Positions 1-7,290 of a DNA stretch of 64,000 bases are shown here, piece after piece. Location of the stretch: NCBI RefSeq assembly GCF_022213955.1, contig NZ_JAKNTW010000009.1, positions 1 to 64,000 on the forward strand, given 5' to 3'. Source of the DNA: Dolomitihabitans soli. GTDB lineage: Bacteria > Actinomycetota > Actinomycetes > Streptosporangiales > Streptosporangiaceae. The position numbers were made by a program, and so were the translations under genes. Position 1 is the first letter of the stretch. Every line of letters begins with the position of its first letter. The notes beneath the pieces are model-generated. The model did not search any database, was not told the origin of the DNA, and saw nothing but the letters and a program-made list of their open reading frames with translations.

Positions 1-410
1 TCGTGGTGGCGTACGGCTGGCGTCTGGTCGTACAGCATGGCGTCGAGAACACGGATGGCGAACGCTTCGGATGAGAGCGCACGGACCTCATCCGCGGTAA
101 CCCACCGGAACGCCCGCGTCTCGTCGGTTTCGGTGAGACGGCCTCCGACGACCTTGCAGCGGAAGACCAAGGCGACGATGCTCCGCGTCATGTTCTTATA
201 GACGCCGGTCAGGGCCACCGGTTCGACGTTGAGACCGGTCTCCTCGTAGATCTCACGAAGCAAGCCAGTGGTGATGTCCTCGTCGCGTTCCAGGACTCCC
301 CCAGGTGCTTCCCAGTGGCCGTTGTCCCGGCGCTGTGTCAGTAGGGCTCGCCCGTGGTCGTCGATGATCACGCCTGCCACGCTGACCGAGTGCCTGTTGT
401 CGTGATCCAT
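1..410 (-). CDS. NUDIX hydrolase (3' end cut by window edge)
   Basis: Reads from an ATG at 410 leftward off the window. 136 codons are visible and the stop is not seen. The Nudix box is complete at residues about 37-59: G, five residues, E, seven residues, then REIYEETGL, which provides the Mg2+-binding glutamates. A GGAGG Shine-Dalgarno lies 7 nt before the ATG. NUDIX enzymes hydrolyse nucleoside-diphosphate-X compounds; the substrate cannot be told here. It is divergent from, and almost abuts, the truncated integrase, so it may be cargo of a decayed integrative element. Confidence 0.85.
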   Translation of the reverse strand, partial: MDHDNRHSVSVAGVIIDDHGRALLTQRRDNGHWEAPGGVLERDEDITTGLLREIYEETGLNVEPVALTGVYKNMTRSIVALVFRCKVVGGRLTETDETRAFRWVTADEVRALSSEAFAIRVLDAMLYDQTPAVRHH

Positions 411-439
411 CGGATTACCTCCAGGGCTGCTGGTCGCTA

Positions 440-1192
440 TTCTCGTATCGGCTGCTCAAGGCCGTACTCACGACGGCCGTTGATGACCAGCTCATCAGGC
501 GCAATCCGTGCCGGATCAAGGGGGCCGGACAGGAGAAGTCACCAGAACGGCCGGTGCTCACGGTGGCGCAGGTGTATCAGCTCGCCGATGCAATCGAACC
601 GCGATACCGGGCCTGGTCCTGCTGGCGACCCTTCGCGAGCCTGCGATGGGGCGAACTGGCCGGACTCCAACGCCGTGACCTCGACCTGGACGCCGGAACC
701 GTACGGGTGGAACGCCAGTTGATCCAGCTCACAGGGCAAGGGCTCGTCTACACCGACCCGAAGTCATCCGCTGGCAAGCGGACGGTGGTCATTCCCGGCT
801 TGATCATCGACGAGCTACGGGCGCACGTGAAGGACTTCACCCAGGACGGCGAACACGGGCTCATCTTCGCGGGACCGGATGACGGCCCCCTTCGCAACAC
901 GAACTTCAATCGCCGGATCTGGCCGCAAGCGCTCCAAGTCGCCGGCCTTCCGAAGATCCACTTTCACGACCTGCGGCACACCGGAAACACCCTCGCCGCG
1001 AACGCCGGAGCGTCGATCCGTGAGCTGATGGACCGGATGGGCCACTCCTCCACGCGTGCGGCGATGATCTACCAGCACGGAACGGACGAGCGGCAACGTG
1101 AAGTGGCTGAGAAGCTCGACGGCCTCGCTCGTGGGGCGCTTAAGAAGGCATCGGGCACGCAACGGGCACGGAAGCGAAAAGAGACCGAATAA
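440..1192 (+). pseudogene. Tyrosine recombinase/integrase remnant (5' truncated, double frameshift)
   Basis: C-terminal catalytic part of a phage/ICE-type tyrosine recombinase. Family-like reading starts near 440 (YRLLKAVLTTAVDD, end of the core-binding domain). Without an upstream half, the first usable start is GTG 554, giving 212 aa. Catalytic residues are all visible: Arg in LRWGEL, Lys in AGKRTVV, HDLRH, MGHSS and the nucleophile Tyr in MIYQH. At 611-634 one C is missing near 613 and one C is extra near 628-631, so a hydrophobic helix reads AWSCWRP instead of the family-like ALVLLAT. The N-terminal DNA-binding half is absent and the NUDIX gene lies there instead. Points toward the 3' end of tRNA-Ala, its likely former attachment site. 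Confidence 0.8.
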
Positions 1193-1198
1193 AGCAAG

Positions 1199-1238
1199 AA
1201 ACCCAGGTCGGCGACATAGCCTCTGACCTGGGTTTTTT
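1199..1238 (+). terminator. Rho-independent terminator, probably bidirectional
   Basis: An 11-bp perfect stem AAACCCAGGTC / GACCTGGGTTT (1199-1209 and 1225-1235) is followed by six T (1233-1238). It sits 6 nt past the integrase stop. The A-rich left flank gives a weaker T tract on the minus strand, so it may also end the tRNA-Ala transcript. Confidence 0.85.
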
Positions 1239-1244
1239 CGTGTG

Positions 1245-1317
1245 TGGAGCCTAGGGGATTCGAACCCCTGACTTCCTGCTTGCAAAGCAGGCGCTCTGCC
1301 AGCTGAGCTAAGGCCCC
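1245..1317 (-). tRNA. tRNA-Ala (anticodon UGC)
   Basis: A 73-nt cloverleaf on the minus strand. The acceptor stem GGGGCCT/AGGCTCC contains the G3:U70 wobble, the alanine identity element, with discriminator A. The anticodon stem CCTGC/GCAGG encloses loop TTTGCAA with anticodon TGC. The T arm has GGTTCGAATCC. CCA is not encoded (the next bases are CAC). In many actinobacteria tRNA-Ala(UGC) lies near gyrA. Its 3' end faces the integrase remnant. Confidence 0.95.
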
Positions 1318-1541
1318 TGAGACAGGGAGTCGGTGACCTGCGGGTGTTCCCCGGCGTGACTCCCTACGAAGGGACACGGTAGCAACAGCCTGGGTGTCTC
1401 CGCCACTTGGATTGCGATCACGAGGCCCGTCCGGTGAGCGGTTGGTGGGCAGATCGGACGTAGGCGGCTCGTGGGGCAGAGGTGGGCAGGCCCACGATTC
1501 GGGGGTGGAATCGCCCACGCGGTGCAGGCGAGACGAGCGCG

Positions 1542-1674
1542 GTCGAGGCGGGACAGGCCGTGGTCGAAGCGGGACGGGCCGTGGTCGAAGCGGGACGGGC
1601 CGTGGTGAAGGCGGGACGGGCCGTGGTAAAGGGAGCGCTCCTGGGGTGGAGGGGGCGCTCCCGGGGTGGAGGGG
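1542..1674. repeat. 21-bp tandem repeat array
   Basis: Four near-identical 21-bp units (1542-1562, 1563-1583, 1584-1604, 1605-1625) carry the core GCGGGACGGGCCGTGGT. Two copies of a related unit, GCGCTCC(T/C)GGGGTGGAG, follow (about 1634-1674). The period is a multiple of three and all overlapping reading frames stay open, but none has family-like sequence. The rest of the 1318-1902 gap shows no other feature. Confidence 0.75.
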
Positions 1675-1902
1675 GGCCGATGAAGGGAGTTGAGCGGGGC
1701 GATCTTGGGGTGGGTGTCTCGGCAGCTCACGGGGTGGGCCGGGGCATCGGTGGTGGAGTGTCACCAATTCGACCTCTTTCCGACAGCAAATCCTGACATT
1801 TCAACGCGAGCTGTTAGTTGCGACGGTCCTTCTGGAACCTGCGGCCTCGACCCGACCAGGCATCCCCCGCCCTGGCGTGGCCGCGGGCAGAAGGAGTGAC
1901 TC

Positions 1903-2523
1903 GTGAGACGAGTCCTGACGGCCGTGGTGGCGGTTCTCGTCACCCTGGTGCTGACCAGCGGCGCCGCGCATGCCGTACCGCCCAACATTCCCTCCGCGGC
2001 GACGGCCGCGACCAGGCTCGCGGCGTTGACCGTCGCGGCCGAGAGCAACGAGTCCAGCTACGACCGGGACCTCTTCCCTCATTGGATCACCATCTCGGGG
2101 GCGTGTAACACCCGGGAGACCGTGCTCAAGCGCGACGGTACCAACGTGGTGACCAACTCCAGTTGTGCCGCCACGTCGGGCAGTTGGTACAGCCCTTACG
2201 ACGGGGCGACCTGGACGGCGGCCTCCGATGTGGACATCGATCACATGGTGCCGCTCGCCGAGGCGTGGCGGTCGGGGGCGTGGGCGTGGACCACGGCCAA
2301 GCGGCAGTCGTACGCCAACGACCTCGGCGGGCCCGAGCTCTGGGCCGTCACTGACAACGTCAACCAGGCCAAGGGCGACAAGGATCCGGCCTTGTGGAAG
2401 CCGTCGCTGACCTCGTTCTGGTGCACGTACGCCCGAGCGTGGATCCAGGCGAAGTACTACTGGGGCCTCAGCGTGAACAGTGCCGAGAAGACCGCGCTGA
2501 CCTCGATGCTCGGCTCCTGCTGA
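1903..2523 (+). CDS. Secreted HNH-type nuclease (GmrSD C-terminal/DUF1524-like)
   Basis: 206 aa. An N-terminal Sec signal peptide (MRRVLTAVVAVLVTLVLTSG, cleavage after AHA near residue 25) precedes a domain with the HNH signature DIDHMVPLAEAW at about 112-123 and a downstream DNVNQAKGDKDP segment that supplies the Asn and catalytic-site residues of the DUF1524/HNH fold. Cysteines in ACNT, SSCAA, FWC and GSC suggest disulfides outside the cell. GTG start with AAGGAG 6 nt upstream. The likely role is an extracellular nuclease for DNA scavenging. It is monocistronic and convergent with the response regulator. Confidence 0.88.
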   Translation: MRRVLTAVVAVLVTLVLTSGAAHAVPPNIPSAATAATRLAALTVAAESNESSYDRDLFPHWITISGACNTRETVLKRDGTNVVTNSSCAATSGSWYSPYDGATWTAASDVDIDHMVPLAEAWRSGAWAWTTAKRQSYANDLGGPELWAVTDNVNQAKGDKDPALWKPSLTSFWCTYARAWIQAKYYWGLSVNSAEKTALTSMLGSC

Positions 2524-2526
2524 CCC

Positions 2527-3192
2527 TCACTCCCGGCGGTTCCCCGGCGCGACGAGCCCTGTCTCGTAGGCGAGGACGACGAGTTGGGAGCGGTCGCGGG
2601 CGCCGAGCTTGGCGAGGAGGCGGCTGACGTGGGTCCGGGCGGTGGCCGCGCTGATGAAGAGGGTTTCGGCGATCTCGGTGTTGGAGCAGCCCTCGCCGAC
2701 CTTGGCGAGCACCTCTCGTTCGCGCTCGGTGAGTACGGCGAGGCGGTCGGTCGACGGGGGGCGAGGGCTGCCCGCGGCGGCCCGCATGACGCGGCGGGTC
2801 ACCGCCGGGGAGAGCAGCGCGTCACCCCGCGCGACGATACGTACGGCTTCGCGTAGTTCTTCTGGGCTGCTGTCCTTGAGCAGGAAGCCGGCCGCACCGG
2901 CACGGACCGCGTCGAGGACGTGCTCGTCGGTGTCGAAGGTGGTGAGCATGATCACCTGGACGTGCGTGAGCGCCGGGTCGGCGACGATGCGCCGGGTGGC
3001 GTCGAGGCCGTCGCCGCCCGGCATCCGGATGTCCATCAGCACCACATCGGGACGTTCTCTGGCGGCGAGTTCGACCCCGGCGTCGCCGTTCTCCGCGTCG
3101 CCGATCACGGCGAGGTCGTCGGCCCGTTCCAGGAGGGCGCGCAGCCCTTCCCGGACCAGGTGCTGGTCGTCGACCAGTGCCACCCGGATCAT
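2527..3192 (-). CDS. NarL/FixJ-family response regulator
   Basis: 221 aa. The receiver domain has acidic VDD at 8-10, phospho-acceptor Asp in VLMDIRMPGGDG near 54-57, Thr in LTTFD and Lys in LLKD. A LuxR-type HTH follows (LTEREREVLAKVGEGCSNTEIAETL, residues about 150-205). ATG 3192 overlaps the kinase stop by 4 nt (ATGA), so it is co-translated with the histidine kinase. Target genes are unknown. The adjacent two membrane proteins upstream of the kinase gene are candidates. Confidence 0.95.
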   Translation of the reverse strand: MIRVALVDDQHLVREGLRALLERADDLAVIGDAENGDAGVELAARERPDVVLMDIRMPGGDGLDATRRIVADPALTHVQVIMLTTFDTDEHVLDAVRAGAAGFLLKDSSPEELREAVRIVARGDALLSPAVTRRVMRAAAGSPRPPSTDRLAVLTEREREVLAKVGEGCSNTEIAETLFISAATARTHVSRLLAKLGARDRSQLVVLAYETGLVAPGNRRE

Positions 3193-4304
3193 GCCTGGTC
3201 CCTGAGCGGCACACGCGCCTCGACCACGAACCCTCCACCTCGTCCTGACGTCGTCCGCAGGCTGCCGCCGAGCAGTTCCAGACGCTCCCGCATACCGATG
3301 ATGCCCCAACCGGCCCGCCCACCGGAATCGGCGCCCCCGCCCCGGCCGTCGTCGCGTACGCACACCAGCAGCGTGTCGTCGTCGTAGCTCAGCTCGACCA
3401 CCACCGTCCGCGCGTTCGCGTGCCGCAGCACGTTGTTCAGCGACTCCTGGACGACCCGGTAGACGGTGACGTCGGCGACGGCGGGCAGGGACGTGGCCGG
3501 GCCGGTGGTCTGGAGCCGGGCGTCGAGTCCGGCTTCGGTGGCGGATCTCAGCAGGTCGTCCAGTTGGGCGAGGCCGGGGACGGGGGCGTTCTCGGCCTCC
3601 GGGTCGCCGGAGGTGCGCAGCACCCGCAGGCTGACCCGAAGCTCCCGGACGACCTCGCTGCACGCGGCGCGGACGGCGGCCAGCGAGCGCTCGGCGGCCC
3701 CGGGGTCGTCGCGCAGCGCCTCGCGGGCCACGTCGGCGTGCAGTGAGATCACCGACACGGTGTGGCCGAGCAGGTCGTGCAGGTCCCGTGCGATTCGCAG
3801 GCGCTCCTGCTCGACCCGCCTGGCGGCTTCCTGTTCCCGTTCCACCACCGCGGCGCGCGCCTGTTTCGCCAGCTCGGCACGCCAGCCCCGACGCGACCGG
3901 ACGCTGTCGCCCAGGGCGATGACGGTGGCCATGAGGCCGGCCGAGGTGGTCAGCTCAATCCCCAGGAGGAACGCCAGGTCGTCGCCCTGTCTGCTGCGCA
4001 CGAAGGTCGATATCGCTAGCAACGCCACCGCCGTACCGACGGACCAGCGGAGTTTCCCCTGCTCAGCCGCCGAGTAGAGAGCGGCGGCGACCGGTACGGC
4101 CAGCCCGACCGGCGGGTAGGACAGCATGTAGTAGACGAGCAGGGCCCCGGCCGTGACGATGAGCGCCGCGACTGGCCAGCGGCGGCGGACCAGCATCAGC
4201 GCGCCGAGGAGGGCGCCGAAGGCGTAGGCGGCGGGGCCGGGGGCGGCCGTCTCGCCGCCCACGTTCGCGGTAATGGCGGTGCCGACCACGACCAGCACCA
4301 GCAT
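3189..4304 (-). CDS. Sensor histidine kinase (HisKA_3 type)
   Basis: 371 aa from ATG 4304. Four to five N-terminal membrane segments (residues 1-140) are followed by a HisKA_3 dimerisation helix with the phospho-acceptor His in ARDLHDLLGHTVS (about 185) and an HATPase_c domain (N box VQESLNNVLRHANA, DDGRGGG, GIIGMRERLELLGG). It pairs with the response regulator at 2527. The start is uncertain: ATG 4304 has no Shine-Dalgarno and lies inside the first membrane helix, while an in-frame ATC at 4358 sits 8 nt after AAGGAGG and two codons after a TGA. A non-AUG start is therefore plausible. Confidence 0.93.
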   Translation of the reverse strand: MLVLVVVGTAITANVGGETAAPGPAAYAFGALLGALMLVRRRWPVAALIVTAGALLVYYMLSYPPVGLAVPVAAALYSAAEQGKLRWSVGTAVALLAISTFVRSRQGDDLAFLLGIELTTSAGLMATVIALGDSVRSRRGWRAELAKQARAAVVEREQEAARRVEQERLRIARDLHDLLGHTVSVISLHADVAREALRDDPGAAERSLAAVRAACSEVVRELRVSLRVLRTSGDPEAENAPVPGLAQLDDLLRSATEAGLDARLQTTGPATSLPAVADVTVYRVVQESLNNVLRHANARTVVVELSYDDDTLLVCVRDDGRGGGADSGGRAGWGIIGMRERLELLGGSLRTTSGRGGGFVVEARVPLRDQA

Positions 4305-4399
4305 GGCGAGTCCGGTGTCGACCGCCCGTTGCCGCCGCTGGTCGCCGGATTCCTCGATGGGTCAGCCCTCCTTGCGCCTCCCTGCCCGCAGCAGGCCGT

Positions 4400-4855
4400 T
4401 CAGTGGTCGCGGGGGCGGAATCCCGGGACCATCCGGGAGATCACCCAGCCCGCCAGGCCGGTGACCAGGCCGACGCCCGTACCGGTGACCAGGCTGCTGA
4501 AGAACGCGAAGATCCGCAACAGCGCGGCTTCGGCTGCCGGCGGGAGTGCGCCCGCGAGGCTACCGCCCAGGCTTGGGGGATCGCCGTCGAACGACTCCGT
4601 CCACAGTAGTTGGTGGGTCACACCGAGGAGGACACCGTAAATCGTCCCCACGACGAGCAGCGTCAGGAACGGGTTCGGCACCCGCTTCCACAGCACGACG
4701 GCCAGCCAGACGGCGATCGGCACGAAGACCAGCAGCGAATTGACGAACGGGCCGACGAGCTTGAGGTCGTGCGCGACAACCCGGGGCACCCCCAGCGCGG
4801 CCAGCCCGCAGACGACGGTGATCGACAGGCCCAGCCGGCGACCGACGGCCTCCAT
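4400..4855 (-). CDS. Small integral membrane protein, unknown
   Basis: 151 aa from ATG 4855 (an alternative ATG at 4870 overlaps the upstream gene's stop). Four predicted membrane helices: LSITVVCGLAALGVPRVV, LLVFVPIAVWLAVVLW, FLTLLVVGTIYGVLLGV and a C-terminal VTGTGVGLVTGLAGWVI segment. No catalytic motif or family was recognised. It follows the DUF1772-like gene directly, so the two are probably co-transcribed and may form one membrane assembly. The two-component genes lie just downstream. Confidence 0.75.
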   Translation of the reverse strand: MEAVGRRLGLSITVVCGLAALGVPRVVAHDLKLVGPFVNSLLVFVPIAVWLAVVLWKRVPNPFLTLLVVGTIYGVLLGVTHQLLWTESFDGDPPSLGGSLAGALPPAAEAALLRIFAFFSSLVTGTGVGLVTGLAGWVISRMVPGFRPRDH

Positions 4856-4856
4856 G

Positions 4857-5396
4857 TCAGATCGTCCCATCGGCGGCGGCAGCCGAGGAGGAGGAGGAGG
4901 AGGAGGCGCGGTGGAAGCGCAGGAAGCCGGTGAAGGCCAATGCCGCCGTGACGCCGCTCATGGCGAGTCGCGCCCAGTGGCCGGTCTCGAATTCCATGGC
5001 CGTCTGCTGGAGGAATTCCACGGAATGCTTCGCCGCCCCCTCCTCGAACATGATGTCGTTTCGCGGCCAGAAGAACAGCATGGAGAACAGGAATTCACCG
5101 GCCACCAGTGAACCGAGGCTCGCTCCGATCCATGGCCGCGCCCGGCGAGCAGGCCAGAGCAGCACCAGCGTGGCGAGGGAGGCGAGCACCGTCAACGCGC
5201 CCATCGGCGGGAAGAAGTCGGCGGGACCGGTGACCACGAAGAATTCCATCGACTCCGCGAGGGAGGCGGGGGCGTCGTGGAAGACGTTCGGATAAATGAC
5301 GATCGTCTCGGCGAGAATGCCGCCGAATCCGATGATCGCGATCCAGGCGTACGCCATGGAAACGGCAAGGCCAATTTTCTGCTTTCGCACGTGCAT
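4857..5396 (-). CDS. DUF1772-like (anthrone-oxygenase-like) membrane protein
   Basis: 179 aa from ATG 5396; the reading frame stays open further upstream, but MHVRKQKIG preceding the first helix is the natural start. Four membrane helices. The segment WPRNDIMFEEG plus His and the invariant-looking W in HWARL resemble the DUF1772/anthrone-oxygenase-like fold. The C-terminus has a run of eight Ser followed by Ala, encoded by an uninterrupted GAG/CTC trinucleotide tract (about 4885-4906). Length changes there would keep frame. Function is not established. Confidence 0.75.
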   Translation of the reverse strand: MHVRKQKIGLAVSMAYAWIAIIGFGGILAETIVIYPNVFHDAPASLAESMEFFVVTGPADFFPPMGALTVLASLATLVLLWPARRARPWIGASLGSLVAGEFLFSMLFFWPRNDIMFEEGAAKHSVEFLQQTAMEFETGHWARLAMSGVTAALAFTGFLRFHRASSSSSSSAAAADGTI

Positions 5397-5951
5397 CCCC
5401 CCGGCGGAAAGACGATTCTGACGACGAGGCGACTTTACGAACACCGTGGTTCTCGTGTCGTCAGCCTTCAGATCACCGTCGGATACACGTTGTGACGTAA
5501 GGATGCGCGCCGGGGCTACGTCGGTTGTCGACTCCGCCGGGGCACGGCTCATGGCGGACGCCGGAGGGTGACGGTAAGCGCCCCAGGTCAGGCCCGCCCG
5601 GGGACTGCTTCCGTTTCTAGTGGTCGTCGCACCATCCCACCTCAGGTTCTCAGGCCGGACCAGTGATTCCCTGACCAGACATGGCGGGCTTCCTTCCCGG
5701 ACGGACTGGCCGCCCTCGGAAGGAAGCCCAGCGGTGGCCACCTCGCAATGCTGGCTGCCGCCAGCAAACGATCACCTGGGTTGCGCCCGGCGGCAGGGGC
5801 TCGGGGACGGCGACGCCGGGACCGGCAGGGCCACCACCCGGCGGTAGACGCCGCAGCACCTCAAGGAAGCATCTCTGTGCACTGAACCTGGGAGCGCTGC
5901 CGGGCGAAAGCGGGTCGTCGCAGGTGCCGGGAGGCCGAGGGAACCCTGGGG
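5397..5951. other. Intergenic region with one strong hairpin
   Basis: 555 bp with no convincing gene. Open frames here have no family-like content. It holds a 12-bp perfect inverted repeat GGGCTTCCTTCC (5686-5697) / GGAAGGAAGCCC (5718-5729) with a 20-nt loop, lying downstream of the minus-strand HAD gene, and presumably the promoter of the 5396 gene near its right boundary. Confidence 0.6.
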
Positions 5952-6671
5952 TCAGCCCTGGGTCCTGCACGTGCTCGGCACGCCGCCGCCCAGGATGAGA
6001 CCGGGGAAGTCGGCGATGGAGTCGACGATGTGCGTGGCGCCGCCCCTGAGGAGCCGCTCCTTGCTGTGCACTCCGGTGAGGACGCCGACGACGGCCGAGG
6101 CGCCCGCGCGGCTGCCGCAGAGCATGTCGCTCTCGGCGTCGCCGGCGACCGCGACCTGGCGGACGTCGTCGATGCCGAGCCGCAGGACGGCGGTGAGCAC
6201 CATGTCGGGCCAGGGCCGGCCGCGTCCCGCGTCTTCCGGGGAGAGGGCGAGATCGACCTTGTCGACCCAGCCGAGCGCGGACAGCGCGCGGCTGAGAGTG
6301 AGCCGGCTGAAGCCGGTGATCAGTGCGGTCTTGACGCCGGAGCCGCGGAGCTTGTCGAGCGCCTCCATGATGCCCGGCTTGGGCAGCAGCCCGGCTCGCT
6401 CGATCGCCCCCTCATAGGAACGCTCGAACGTGAGGTTGGCGGCCTGGGCCTGCGCCTCGTTGCCGGGGAAGATCCCCCTGAACACCTCGACCTTGGGATA
6501 TCCCCGGGACCGGTGCACGTGCACCATGGCACGCGCGTAAGCGCCGGTCCCGGGGACGATGCCCTGCGTGGCGATCGCCTCGGCGAACGCACGTTCCACC
6601 GTGGCGATGTCACCGATCGTGGTGCCCGCGAGGTCCAGACACGCGAGCTTGATGGATGCGGCGATTGGCAC
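5952..6671 (-). CDS. Phosphonatase-like HAD hydrolase
   Basis: 239 aa. HAD motif I LDLAGTT (nucleophile Asp12, and the LAGTT form typical of phosphonoacetaldehyde-hydrolase-like enzymes rather than DxDGT), motif II TGFS, motif III GRGRPWPDM and motif IV VAGDAESDM. The cap domain contains a His/Arg-rich helix. The phosphonatase-specific Lys is not obvious, so it is better called PhnX-like than PhnX. GTG start with GGAGG 7 nt upstream. No phosphonate transport genes are nearby. Confidence 0.85.
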   Translation of the reverse strand: MPIAASIKLACLDLAGTTIGDIATVERAFAEAIATQGIVPGTGAYARAMVHVHRSRGYPKVEVFRGIFPGNEAQAQAANLTFERSYEGAIERAGLLPKPGIMEALDKLRGSGVKTALITGFSRLTLSRALSALGWVDKVDLALSPEDAGRGRPWPDMVLTAVLRLGIDDVRQVAVAGDAESDMLCGSRAGASAVVGVLTGVHSKERLLRGGATHIVDSIADFPGLILGGGVPSTCRTQG

Positions 6672-6730
6672 GCCTACACCTCCGCTGCGCTCATGGACCG
6701 TTGACGCACCCGCATCGGCAGCCGTGGTGG

Positions 6731-6850
6731 TCAGTTCTCGCTGCCGGTCGCCTCAGTCCACAGATCCAGCTCGGCGCGGTCAGCCTGCACCTTGCGCCAG
6801 ATCAGCAGCCCCCCAAGAGCGACCAGCGCCAGAACGAGCAGCTTCTTCAC
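6731..6850 (-). CDS. DLW-39 family micro-protein
   Basis: A 39-residue protein from GTG 6850 to TGA 6731, too short for usual gene calling. It has one N-terminal membrane helix (MKKLLVLALVALGGLLIW) followed by RKVQADRAELDLWTEATGSEN. The ELDLWTEAT block and the exact 39-residue length match the actinobacterial DLW-39 family, named for length and Asp-Leu-Trp motif. Family members usually occur near gyrA and tRNA-Ile/tRNA-Ala. Function is unknown. Initiation signal is weak (GTGGGG about 9 nt upstream). Confidence 0.9.
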   Translation of the reverse strand: MKKLLVLALVALGGLLIWRKVQADRAELDLWTEATGSEN

Positions 6851-7290
6851 GGTGTGACCCCACTTCTCGACGGTCTCACCTGCCGGGGTGAGACGACGCC
6901 CGGTTCCAACGGTTCCCTGCAGCCTAGCAAGGATCGGGCGGGAGCCCGGTTTGCCACCTTACGCGGTTGTGCGGAATCCGCGCGCAAAGGAGAGACATCG
7001 CAGACGCGTCATATCTCCTATCGCCGCTGACCCTTCATGGCGCCGGAGCCGATGCCGTGGCGGATGCGGAACGTCGCCGCCGTCAACCCGGTGAACCGGT
7101 CGCTGGACGCCCCGCGCGCACCACGCCGGGCGTCACGCCCCCTGGGACACCGCGCCGACCCGCAGTGGCTGGTGGCCCTCCTGACGGGGCTGCGATTCGT
7201 GCCAGAAGTCCGTTGAGTCCTGCACCAGGGAACCAGCGGGCAGGTCCGGGCGTTTGCCCTGTGATCATCAGCGAGCAGGGAGAGGGATCA
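6851..7290. other. Intergenic region, no gene seen
   Basis: 440 bp between the divergent DLW-39 and Spo0M-like genes. Frames are open by composition only. Presumably carries both promoters; no confident -35/-10 pair or repeat was found. Confidence 0.5.

Noticed and set aside
1542-1674. Possible CRISPR array
   Set aside because: Units abut without spacers and have no cas genes nearby; a simple tandem repeat.
1069-1767. Pro-rich minus-strand frame with SRLDHGPSRFD-like repeats
   Set aside because: Produced by the 21-bp tandem array and by the tRNA-Ala complement; overlaps the tRNA, so cannot be a real gene.
4885-4906. GAG/CTC trinucleotide tract as a phase-variation switch
   Set aside because: Unit is three bases, so length change alters the Ser run but cannot shift frame.
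5650-5970. 106-codon minus-strand frame
   Set aside because: Pro/Gly/Arg-rich, spans a strong hairpin and overlaps the HAD gene end; no family or ribosome site.
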